This document shows, piece after piece, positions 24,797 to 35,062 of a stretch of DNA of 64,000 nt. The position numbers were made by a program, and so were the translations under genes. The DNA is from Paraphysomonas bandaiensis (taxonomy: Eukaryota; Chrysophyceae): contig CBFFRP010000144.1 in assembly GCA_965644295.1 (NCBI GenBank), forward strand, positions 124,001 to 188,000, written 5' to 3'. The notes below the pieces were generated by a model. That model worked only from the letters and a program-made list of their open reading frames with translations, was not told the origin of the DNA and did not search any database. Each line of letters begins with the position of its first letter. The first letter of the stretch is position 1.

Positions 24797-24804
24797 TTAT
24801 TGGG

Positions 24805-26195
24805 TAGGGGTGTTGTGGGATTGTCAATATAGATATAGCCCGTTTAGCATTATGATACTATCGTAGTATATATGCGTATTTTTACCCGAAACTGGCATTA
24901 GGATGGTGTAACCTAAATAACTGAACAATGAATTATTCAATGATCTATTAGTCAACATCTCTCATCATTTACTGTCACACAAAATGAATATCATCTCTTC
25001 TACCTACTAATATTATCAGGCCATTGACAGTCACGATCTTGTGCAGTCAATATCATATATCAGTTCACTAACGTAATTCATATCAAACTATTTCAACTAC
25101 CACTGTATTTTTCAGGCTACGGTCATAATTCAATACCTTAAAATACAGCTGTTAATTGCATACTAATAAGCGAAACTCAACAATTCTGCGGGGTGATGCT
25201 CGGGTAGGTACATCACCCGATATTGGTTGTGCACATGGAAGAGAACGAACGTCTGAGCATCACACCGTGAGCCATACTGAAAGTATAACCTTTCTTCCAT
25301 TCTAAATTTCGAGTCACTCCCTGCCCCATATTATCACCTACCAAATGCTCCAATTTTTCAGTACCATACTGACACAGTATGCCTCACAATTTGCAACGCT
25401 GTCATATTTTTACTGCCGTATTACTTTTCACATCTACTAACATTATAGGCTGACGATTTGTTGATGCGGATGCAGTACGTAATGCAGCATCTCACTACTT
25501 TATTATCGCAATCCAGTACAGTCCCTAATATCAATATTTATACGTTTGGATCTAACCTTAGACGTCGAAGTTGTTTGTGGCCAGCATATGTGATGTTCTC
25601 CACCAAGCTAGGTCACATGTATGCCATGCACCATGCATCTCAAAAAACACCCAACTACAAAATACCCCCCTGGCTCTATAGTCCTCTCATTGTATTTAAC
25701 AGCCTTTCAATGGTAGCTGATGTTTCATTGTCCGCTGATGGTAGTTCGTGGTGATAAGAAATCAACCTTTGCTTGGGCTAAAATCGGTGCGACGCTCTTA
25801 GTGTAGGGCTGAAACACATGTGGATCATAGTTGCAGACATAGGGCTTCAACCATAGCGTTTATATCCATCAGGCATCAAGATGCACATCAATACGTATTC
25901 CACGGTATTCCATAGAAAAAAACACAATAGTGGCAGTTATAAACAGCTCCTGTGTGTACGAGTAGCATACTGTACCATACATACAGCAGTCCTATATGTG
26001 TATATACAGCAGTACGGTACAGGTATACGCTCTATGTACATGACTGTGTTACATCACTCGCCTGTAGTAAGATTAAGTCGAACCACTTCACTTCTACAAT
26101 GAGAATAGCTGTCCACTGACCCATTAAAAGATGCGACTGTTCTTTCTTGTTCTGTAACTCCATATCTTCTCTGCCTGTCTTCTCTTTATATTGAT
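24805..26195. other. Intergenic, no gene recognised
   Basis: About 1.4 kb of AT-rich sequence between the hAT element and the MORN gene. Open frames such as 25458-25754 have no recognisable family, no splice partners and no flanking signals. The promoter of the MORN gene should lie in the last few hundred bases. Confidence 0.5.
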
Positions 26196-29100
26196 ATGAG
26201 TATTGCTGTTACGAGGCGTGCCAATGATTTGGCCACAAAGAAAGCTCTCATTGAGAAACAGGTAGGTGTCCGCTATCGACTCAACTCTATTCGTCTAACA
26301 TGAGGCGTTAGTTACATATTTCTAAATCTACTGATGAATTGTTCCACTATGCGGAGAAGAAGAGGAGGCTGACGCAGGCCAGGTCTGTTGCTGTCCTCAC
26401 TTTCATCAGCACAATAATACTCTCGTTACGTATTATGTGTCTGCTCTATGTGTAGTATGTGCTTTATTCTTTATATGAAATGATGTTATCATGCCTTATC
26501 TATCACCCTGTGGAACAACACATGATACATACACAGGGAGTATTACGCATCGGCGAGAATACAAGGCATAATAAGAGGGTTTCTGGCGAGGCTTATTTTT
26601 AAAGAAAAACTCCGAATATTCCGAGCGGTGATTTTAATACAGAAACTTTTGAGAGGAAAGCTGGGACGGATTAAATGGATGCGTGAATACTGGAAGTCCA
26701 AGTCAGTTGTGCGGTCAGCTACTGCGCTTGCGGTAAATGGGAGTCAATTTGCTAATCTTTGTTATAACACCTGCGACAGGATCTTGTGGCTAGATCGACA
26801 ATAGTGCGAGACGATGGGGAAGAGAGGGGATGGAAGGAAATGTTCGACCCTGTTACATTTGGTTTTTGGTACTATCATGAACACTACGGCATGAACACCT
26901 GGAGTTGTCCACTGTCATTACAGAAGGAACTAGTGTGTCGGTGGGATGGATTCCATAAATTTGGCGGGGTGACCTGTCAGCAGCGGTGCCGACAAGTATT
27001 TGACAATATGCTGGAGTACAGGGGCCATATGACCAAGGCTCACCGTTGGTACTGCCCTGCTTGCGAGGCGAAAAATGTCGGGTTAGTTTTCCCTAAGTGC
27101 TCGCTATGCGGAAATGTACTCTCCGAAGATGGCGAGGATGCTTTAGAGGTTTTGTATCCCAGCATATTTGGTATTTTCGTAACTATGTTGTATATATGAA
27201 TGTAGATGATGAAAAAACATGCCGAAGATATTGACAGGCATTTGAATCGCTTCCTTGCAAAGGATGAGGCGTACAAGAACCCTGAATACAAGATCCGTGA
27301 CCGTATGATTCAGATGAGTCTTATCTTGCGAGAGGACAGAGAGGAGGAGAAGCGTGAGAAGGAGAGACTAGAACTGGAAGCTAGCAAGGTTATCAAGCGT
27401 GCCAAAACTTTCGAAAGTAAAGTGTCCGGAATATTTAGTACCAGTGACAATTTACCGGATGTGGGTAGCCCACAGTTTAAAGAACGCAAGAAGAAAAAGA
27501 CGGTCATGGACAAATACAAGGGGAAGAATAGAGCTCGGTTGATGCGAGTAAGTATCTATCGTATTTGTGCTGTTCACACTTTTGAATAACGCAGTGCAGA
27601 AAAGCAGCTCAGTAAGCATTGAAAGGAAGGTAGAAATTGGAACTATCCCTGTGCCATTGCCCATGCAGCGGCGCATACATGAAATGCCTCCTGTTACAGA
27701 GAAGGAAGATCCAGTGCTATTTGGGGCCATCCCACCCATGGATTTTGATATCATCGTGGAGGACAGGTAATACGAAGCGTGCACATTGGAAAGATATGTA
27801 ATGGTTGGGTGTTAATTGTGTATAGTTCTCACATGGTGGAGGAAGAAGCGGAAGCGGCGGATGATCTGTCTCTTTCTGATTTTTCTCTCTCTTCATCACA
27901 GATATTTCTTGCGCCGGAGATAAAGGATATGCTCCAGGTACTTATACCAGTATACTTCGACATCATTACTCAATGATTTGCTGATGCTTCTGTAGGTGTG
28001 CAAGCCCTACTTGAATCACACATGCACGCTTACCACATGTCCCCATGCGCACCCCCATATAAGGGACAAAGCAAAGGTCACGTATGCGAGGTGAATATTT
28101 CTCACTATTCATATATGTGATTGTGCGTGCTTGTGATGTTGTTAGTTGAGTATTTTCCATTCATATACATGTATATTGATGTACCAGTAACCTGACGTAT
28201 ATTCATATATATATGGTTTTCATGCAACACACTGGGATTCAGGATTCCTGGACTTACGAGACGAGTACCATTTGTAAGTGTGTGCGAAGAATGGATTGTT
28301 GGAAGCTGCCCACGGGGTGAAACGTGTGAGAAGTATCACGTGTACGTTCGCCCATCTACCAAGGACATAATCCAGAGGATGTATCCTATACAGGTATCTT
28401 CCCGTACATTATTTAATGCTGTAAAATATATTTTATATATGTTGTATGTGTATGATGTTCTCTGTGTGCGCTTCACAAATGTGTACAGGAGGGAACTAGG
28501 GCACAGATATTCAAGAGTGGAGCGGTGCTGGAGGGAAATGTCAAGGGAAACCAATTCCGTGGATACGGTGTGATGCACTGGAAGTCTAAGGCCACATATA
28601 TGGGTGACTGGAAGGGGGGCATGCGGCATGGATTTGGAATTTATCGATCGCGGGATGGACGTGAGTACGTCGGGCTTTGGCGAGAGGGGCGTAAGGACGG
28701 ATGGGGAGTATTGACACATCCCAATGGGGAGGAGTACGTTGGCCAGTTTAAAGAAGGCAAAATGTCGGGAATAGGTACACTCACAAGTCGATCTGGTGAC
28801 GTGTATGAAGGCATGTTTGAGAAAGGAAAATACGAAGGGTTTGGAACATTCCGCAAGAAGAATGGAGATGTATATATGGGTTACTGCCGCAGCGGCATGG
28901 CGGATGGTCTTGGGGTCCTTTCTCTTTTCACTGGTGAGAAGTACAAAGGATATTTTTCGAGGAATGCTCGACATGGCAAGGGTGTTTGTGCATATCCCAA
29001 TGGGTCTCGGTATGCTGGACTATGGTATCGGGGTATGCACGAAGGCTACGGGATATACTTGGCACCGCCAGATGAAAATGGGACACGAGAGAGGTATGCT

Positions 29101-30181
29101 GGGGAATGGGCAGCTGGAAAGAAGCATGGGCAGGGCCGGTACTTCTTTGCCAATGGTGACTTTTACGATGGCGACTTCAGGGTAAATAAAGCCAAGGGTA
29201 TGGGAATATACGTTCATACTGTGGAGGGTAATATATACAAGGGGGAGTGGGACAATGACATGCGGAACGGCAGAGGAACGTACAATTTTTCTAACGGCAG
29301 TCGCTACACGGGTGGGTGGTTGAACAACGACATTCACGGGAAAGGAAAATTTGACTTCGCATGTGGATCATTTTACAGGGGTGAGTTCAAGAAGAATATC
29401 AAGCATGGCCGCGGTGTTTTTGTGTGGCCGAATGGGAACACGTACAAAGGGACTTTTGTCGAAGGAATCATGGAGGGGCAGGGGGAGATGAAGTATTGTA
29501 CCGGACATGTGTACACCGGCAGCTGGCGTGATAACAAAAAGAATGGGTTTGGAGTGTTTAGGTACTTTGAGGGACACGTATATGAGGGGCATTGGGTGGA
29601 TGATGTGCGAGAGGGTAAGGGTAAGATGACGTTTTATCCAGGCACCTACCTACAAGAAAGGTATGAAGGAGACTGGGTGGCGGGACAGATGCATGGAGAG
29701 GGAACATATATTTATAGGGAGGCTGATGGAACGGTGTACGAGGGAAGCTGGGTAAAAAACCGTCGTCATGGGAAAGGAAAGATAACATTTAAAGACAAGA
29801 GCTTTTACCGCGGCGACTTCGTGGATGAACAGATGCACGGAAGAGGGGTTCATGTCAGTGCGGATGGAACGCAGTACGAGGGAGAGTGGTACGAAAACAA
29901 GCGTCATGGAGATGGTATACTAATGGCTACGGACGGGAGCATTTACCAGGGCACCTTTTGGCACAATCGGCGACACGGCAAAGGAACAACGGAGTATGTT
30001 AGTGGGAACATGTATACTGGGACATGGGATGAGGGCCACATCACAGGGAAAGGAGTCGTGACACTGCAGTGTGGAGAGGGATCTTTCGGTGGGCCTACTC
30101 AGGTACTAAGTCTATCGTCAAGTTGTACGTTTAATAGACGTTGATATCTTTCAGGTTCGGGTGAAAGTATTTGGCTTCTAG
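26196..30181 (+). CDS. Multidomain IQ-WW-zinc finger-CCCH-MORN repeat protein
   Basis: Eleven exons: 26196-26261, 26312-26382, 26537-26732, 26780-27148, 27206-27547, 27600-27766, 27826-27937, 27996-28090, 28243-28393, 28489-30102, 30155-30181; phases close to 1,069 residues. Domains in order: two IQ motifs about 48-105 (RIQGIIRGFLAR, LIQKLLRGKLGR), which usually bind calmodulin; a WW-like segment (GWKEMFDPVTFGFWYYHEH..TWSCP); a C2H2-like finger (CX3C..HX4H) and a CPAC..CSLC zinc ribbon; a charged helix; two CCCH fingers (CX7CX4CX3H and CX7CX5CX3H), a class that usually binds RNA; then about 21 MORN repeats (YxGxW/F, about 23 residues each) filling the long tenth exon. MORN arrays often sit at membranes or in flagellar structures. 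The combination is unfamiliar to me; a scaffold role is inference. Exon 1 and the GTCTGT donor after 26382 are the least certain parts. Confidence 0.88.
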
Positions 30182-30686
30182 ATAAATAGTTTATGTGTAA
30201 ATGCAACTGTATATAACGACGGATACGATTTCATATCTACCTCATACCGAGTGTATGAAGATAGTAGACCATATGTGCTTGTTTAGAAATGCAGGTTCAA
30301 TTTTGATCAGAGGTATACTTGCGACGAATTGTAGAAAGATTGCTTTATAATATGTACATCACTGAAGTTGAACGCTACCTGTTACGAATCACTATTTACC
30401 TATCTAATAATATAGGTGAAAACAATGTACGCATACGCACAATGAAATAACAGTGTCAACATGAGAAGGCACGAGATACAATGAAGTATGATTCGTTTTA
30501 GTGCTCCAACCATTGTGCTGCATTATTTGGGTTTCACAATGAATTCACTCTTTGACTAATAATAAACTGGTGCTCACAATCACAAAAAAATAAGTTTCTG
30601 TTGTGTTTATCTATTTTAAAATCTCCATTTTTTATTACACTTGCAACAAGGGCCACCATGATTTATTCCTTTAGTAGTGAATATGT
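30182..30686. other. Intergenic, 3' flank of MORN gene
   Basis: AT-rich sequence between the MORN stop codon and the second hAT copy. It should contain the 3' UTR and polyadenylation signal; AATAAA occurs at about 30560 (TAATAATAAACTGG). No coding exon is seen. Confidence 0.5.
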
Positions 30687-31261
30687 CAGGGCCTGGTAAC
30701 CGTTAATGGTAACGGCATTAATGGTAATGCCATTATAATTGCCGGAAACTGGACTATCATTAATAGTATCCCATTAGTAGAATGTACTGGTACTTGATAT
30801 ATGCTATATATAGCACTAAGTGAAATCTAAATAATATGCTTAACAATAAACAATGTTCATGCAACTCTACAGCTACTTTGTGGAAACTTTATTCATTATC
30901 AGCGACAAACTTAATGCTACAAGAATTAGAAAATAGTTTCCTGGGCAATAAGGTAACAACGTACTCATACTCAAAATGTGCATATTTCACCTAGAAAACA
31001 TTCATAAAAATATTCTTTTTCCCCAAGAAAGTTGAAAGGAGCTGCAGTACACAACTAAACAAAATAATTTTACTCTGCAATATAAAGCAACGATGATTGT
31101 CAAAAGAGTTGATGAGAGTGTAATTTACAGAGTCTTCTCAGTATCACCGAGTCACCTTCCTTCGTTCCGGCTTTATGTTTGTTTTTGACTCAGAGCGAGC
31201 AAACTGGTATTCCTTGTTGATGAAAGATCTAAAGACGTTTAAGAATGCGGCTTGCTCTCAT

Positions 31262-31563
31262 CCGATAGAAATCACGACAAATATGCAGGAACTGATTTTG
31301 CACAGGGTGTTCGGGACAGCGCCGAGGTCACCAAGAGTGCTCGACTTGGTACCTATGAGTCCAACTACTGCTGCTTGCTTTATGTCGAAGCAAATCTAAT
31401 GTTGTTGAGAGGCTCTTTAGTCGTGCAAACTATTCGATTAGGGTTAGGGTTAGGGTTAGGGTTAGGGTTAATCTCACCTGAACGTAGAAACATGAATCCA
31501 TATCGCCTAGAATTATTGCTATTCCTACAGCCAATTACATGTTGTGGGATGCTTATTCCCACC
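31262..31563 (+). pseudogene. hAT transposase C-terminal remnant with telomeric insertion
   Basis: Parallels 24314-24591: same VPMSPTTAACFMSK segment, same frame slip, same VVERLFSRA. The reading is then broken by about 39 bases containing five TTAGGG repeats before resuming at ISPERRNMNPYRLELLLFLQ. Non-functional. Confidence 0.8.
31438..31470 (+). repeat. Interstitial telomeric repeat, (TTAGGG)5
   Basis: Five perfect TTAGGG units plus a trailing TTA. Copy 1 of the transposon has only GTTGA at this position between GTCGTGCAAA and TAATCTCACC, so the empty-site sequence is known. The repeat is internal, not a chromosome end, because genes continue on both sides. Confidence 0.92.
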
Positions 31564-31792
31564 TTGAAGCCCTCTGCAAGATCCTGATGTGCCAGTGGAG
31601 AGCGAGAAGTAGTTACAATTCGTAGTCTGTTATTACACTAAAAATTAGTAATTAAGGGAGAATAACTACACTATCTATATAGGAGTGGTACTATCTAATT
31701 TTAGGTATTAATGGCCCACTAATTGCCAATATAATTTGCCGGGAACTAGACTACCATAATTTAATGGTTACCAGTCAGGCTCTGGAATGTCT

Positions 31793-33452
31793 TATTGTTA
31801 GCAACACAGGCGTTTAAGCGCCAGAACTAATTTAGAATTTCAATTTAACTAACTAGTGCTTACCCCTCAACAAAATCGGAGTCGCACCTTTTAGGGGTGT
31901 TCTGGGGGATAAGTACCGGAGAGATTTCTCCGAGAAACTAACATGAGCCGCCCACATTGCCAGCAGGTAATGTCTGCCCACTCAGAGTCTAATGCTTGTG
32001 TGTGATACAAGAAGGGACACTAATGAAAGTCACTTGTGTAGATGTCTTTGGATCCTGATGAATAAACATGCATTCGGGAATGAGCCCACCTCAAGGGCAT
32101 CCGGGACTGGGCCAACCTGAAGAGTAATCGAGAAATTGGGCTGTCTGCTGAAGTCAACCAGTATCGGGCTGTTCACCTTAAAGACTCAAAAATCCTGATG
32201 TCAGCAGATGCCAGGTACATCAGCATTCTGCCTGCTCACTGCGTTTGCTTGAGTGATAGAGCGGAAGTGGTTGCATCATTGTGCTTGCAGGTGACGCACA
32301 AGCAGCTTTCGTAGTAGGATATAGTAGGCTCCAAATGTTTATCAAATTCACACTATGCACTTTTGATGCATGTGCCTTTGGTCTTAGATTATAGACAATG
32401 GTTTCAAATTATGTGATTCCGTTGAGACGATTACTGGCCGCAGACACCAATTCTCCACAGGTAAAAATCGAAGCTAGCAAATTGCTTGTTTAACCTAACC
32501 CTAACCTAAACCTCGCAATTTAGCCACCGGTCTAACAGTTCCATACACGTCATATTGAATCACATCATGTTCCCTGCAGCGCTATCAACGATTTTGAGTG
32601 CTTCCGCCACATGTTGAACAGTCCTTTCGAGTCATTTATTAAGTTCCTCCTCGTATTCGTTTCTAGAGTCCTAAATGGTTTTCTAACCCTAATCCTAAAG
32701 TATGATCATACTTTGGGTTTCTTCGTCCAGTTGATCACCCCAAACTGATAGAACTTCGGATATTGCTTCCAATCCAAACTACCACCCGCGACCATGTAGT
32801 GTTTGATATGGAACTCACTCAATAATCAGTTAGAAAAATATATCTCAATAACATTTCTCATCAATCATTGTCATTCACAATATTACCAGATTCGTTTATA
32901 GAGCCAATATAATTCAGTTTAGCTAAGCTACTTCATAGAACATCATCAACTTCATATACTCATATACTGTCTTTAAAAGACGGATTGTTCAGCCAAGTAA
33001 AGGCCGTAATTCGAAAACTTAGAAATGCAGCTTTCAATGGCTTGAAAATAGGCATGGTGAACTGATATATTATATTGATGTATAGGATCGTAGCTATCTA
33101 AGATCTGGCATCATTGATTTGTAGAAGTGACGAGATAAATTTAGTGAATGATAATGAATGACGAGGGATGTTGATCACAGCTTCCTTAATTGTCTGTTGC
33201 GTGTACGTTAAGATCATTTTAATCAAGGTAAACAATTAAACCATCCTACAAATGCCGATTTCGGATAATTACGTCCTTACCTCAGTGTCAGATACACATA
33301 TCAACTATATCTGTAAAAACAGTGTAATTTATGTACATCAGTTCTCATTATTTCTGCAACGCTGAATTCGTTTCTTTGCTACAATCATGCCTGTTCCATT
33401 CACAACCAAAGGTTGCATACATTTTAGCAAAACGACAGGGCTAAAACCATAA
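31793..33452. other. Intergenic region with repeat copy B and a telomere-like patch
   Basis: Contains the second R2 repeat (31855-32326). At about 32493-32513 there is a degenerate telomere-like patch reading CCTAACCCTAACCTAAACC. A segment near 32729-32760 resembles 40540-40573. No gene is recognisable in 32520-33452, which should include the 3' flank of the phosphatase gene. Confidence 0.5.
31855..32326 (+). repeat. Dispersed repeat family R2, copy B
   Basis: Same orientation as copy A. Shared landmarks are CCCTCAACAAA, GGGGGATAAGTACCGGAGAG, AACTAACATGAGCCGC, GTCACTTGTGTAGA and GACGCACAAGCAGCTTTCG. It has an extra segment (around 32185-32265) absent from A but present in C (AAAATCCTGA.GTCAGCA, CTGCCTGCTCACTG), so A carries an internal deletion. 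Confidence 0.65.
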
Positions 33453-34169
33453 TCATACTACAGTATTCATACGATATGTCCTCATTTCACAATTTTGAAA
33501 CCTGACAAATTGCTGAGAATCCCCCGGCTCCAAAACTCTCGCAAACAACACTCTAAGAAACGCTGAATGGGATACAACAATAATTTCTGACTCTGAGCGG
33601 TTCTCAATCCATCGAACGAATTCCCGTGCCCTCTTCTCCAAGTCATCCGCAGGCTCCCGTTCGTCGTATAAGTGATATAGGGGGTCCCTATCTTGAGTGA
33701 TCTCACCGAAATCAACAATATCGCAATACGACGAAAGGTGGGATATTGGTAGGCGTCTATCGCATGGATGTAGACCAGTCTGCTCCCTCACACACTCCAG
33801 AGCTATCAAAAATATGTGTCACAATGGTGCATATATAGGAATCCATGCTACAAACCTACCTATCCAAGGAACCTTGCCCACCATGTGAGGGAAGCATAGT
33901 CTAGCGGTTTGTAAGGTTCTGCGCATAGGCGACACCACGAGAAGGCTCGCATTATTCATACTCGTGCTTTTAGAAATTTCGTCGCAAAAGTCACGGCACT
34001 GACTCCTCCCCAACTCAGATATCTCCGCATCCTCTAGATCCTCCCGTAAATACTGAGATCTGTCAATCTCACCCGCCTCATTGTGGTAACCATGCGCGTG
34101 CCGGAGGAAGTGTATCAGCTTTGTCTTCATCCGATTTGAAGAGCTGGTCACAGACTCTGGGGAAAGCAT
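33453..34169 (-). CDS. Histidine phosphatase (phosphoglycerate-mutase-like)
   Basis: Two exons, 34169-33860 and 33802-33453, with a 57-nt GT-AG intron; 219 residues. The catalytic motif is FLRHAHGYHNEAG (RHxxGxHN, with the phospho-accepting His). Other family marks are ISELGRSQ, VVSPMRRTLQTA and, near the C-terminus, IIVVSHSAFLRVLF with the second catalytic His. The product belongs to the cytosolic branch-1 histidine phosphatase superfamily, in the group often annotated as a phosphoglycerate mutase-like phosphatase; the true substrate is unknown. It is divergent from the importin gene, with a long tetranucleotide repeat starting about 30 bp upstream of its start codon. Confidence 0.92.
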
Positions 34170-34200
34170 GATGATGCGCAGTTGAGCGAGCGATATGAAT

Positions 34201-34920
34201 GTACAGTATGTATGTATGTATGTATGTATGTATGTATGTATGTATGTATGTATGTATGTATGTATGTATGTATGTATGTATGTATGTATGTATGTATGTA
34301 TGTATGTATGTATGTATGTATGTATGTATGTATGTATGTATGTATGTATGTATGTATGTATGTATGTATGTATGTATGTATGTATGTATGATGTACAGTA
34401 TGTATGTATGTATGTATGTATGTATGTATGTATGTATGTATGTATGTATGTATGTATGTATGTATGTATGTATGTATGTATGTATGTATGTATGTATGTA
34501 TGTATGTATGTATGTATGTATGTATGTATGTATGTATGTATGTATGTATGTATGTATGTATGTATGTATGTATGTATGTATGTATGTATGTACGTATGTA
34601 TGTATGTATGTATGTATGTATGTATGTATGTATGTATGTATGTATGTATGTATGTATGTACAGTATGTATGTATGTATGTATGTATGTATGTATGTATGT
34701 ATGTATGTATGTATGTATGTATGTATGTATGTATGTATGTATGTATGTATGTATGTATGTATGTATGTATGTATGTATGTATGTATGTATGTATGTATGT
34801 ATGTATGTATGTATGTATGTATGTATGTATGTATGTATGTATGTATGTATGTATGTATGTATGTACAGTATGTATGTATGTATGTATGTATGTATGTATG
34901 TATGTACAGTATGTATGTAT
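34201..34920. repeat. (TATG)n microsatellite, about 720 bp
   Basis: Around 180 units of TATG (GTAT) in tandem. It is broken by a few interruptions, most with the same form, GTACAGTATG, near 34392, 34660, 34863 and 34906, plus a single TACG near 34591. Repeated identical interruptions suggest slippage plus block duplication. It occupies nearly the whole space between two divergent start codons (34169 and 35063). All three plus-strand frames are open (Tyr-Val-Cys-Met repeats) but this is a property of the repeat, not a gene. Confidence 0.97.
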
Positions 34921-35062
34921 GGATATCAGTGCGTTTGATTGGTTATGTTGATCGATATGTTGTTCTGTATTCCTCTTGTGTGATCTATATGCATCATCTT
35001 AGGCTGCTAGGCTGTTAGGCTGTTAGCACTACTCACTAATTTATTTGCTTAAGTTATACGAG

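Larger units (their letters stand above)
30687..31784 (+). mobile_element. Older hAT copy (family 1, copy 2), interrupted by telomeric repeats
   Basis: Starts CAGGGCCTGGTAACCG like copy 1; the right end is decayed (ACCAGTCAGGCTCTG). Flanks are GAATATGT (30679-30686) and GAATGTCT (31785-31792), 6/8 identical, as expected for an old insertion. The interior matches copy 1 over long blocks (around 30850-30970 and 31262-31600). A TTAGGG tract sits inside the transposase remnant. Confidence 0.82.

Noticed and set aside
28336-29907. Long minus-strand frames opposite the MORN repeats
   Set aside because: Shadow frames caused by the periodic composition of the MORN array; no family resemblance.
31438-31470. 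TTAGGG repeats as a chromosome end
   Set aside because: Only five units, flanked on both sides by transposon sequence and then genes; it is an internal insertion.
34195-35018. Overlapping 200-250-codon open frames of Tyr-Val-Cys-Met repeats
   Set aside because: They are the three readings of a TATG microsatellite, which contains no stop in any plus frame. No codon bias, splice sites or conserved sequence support a protein.
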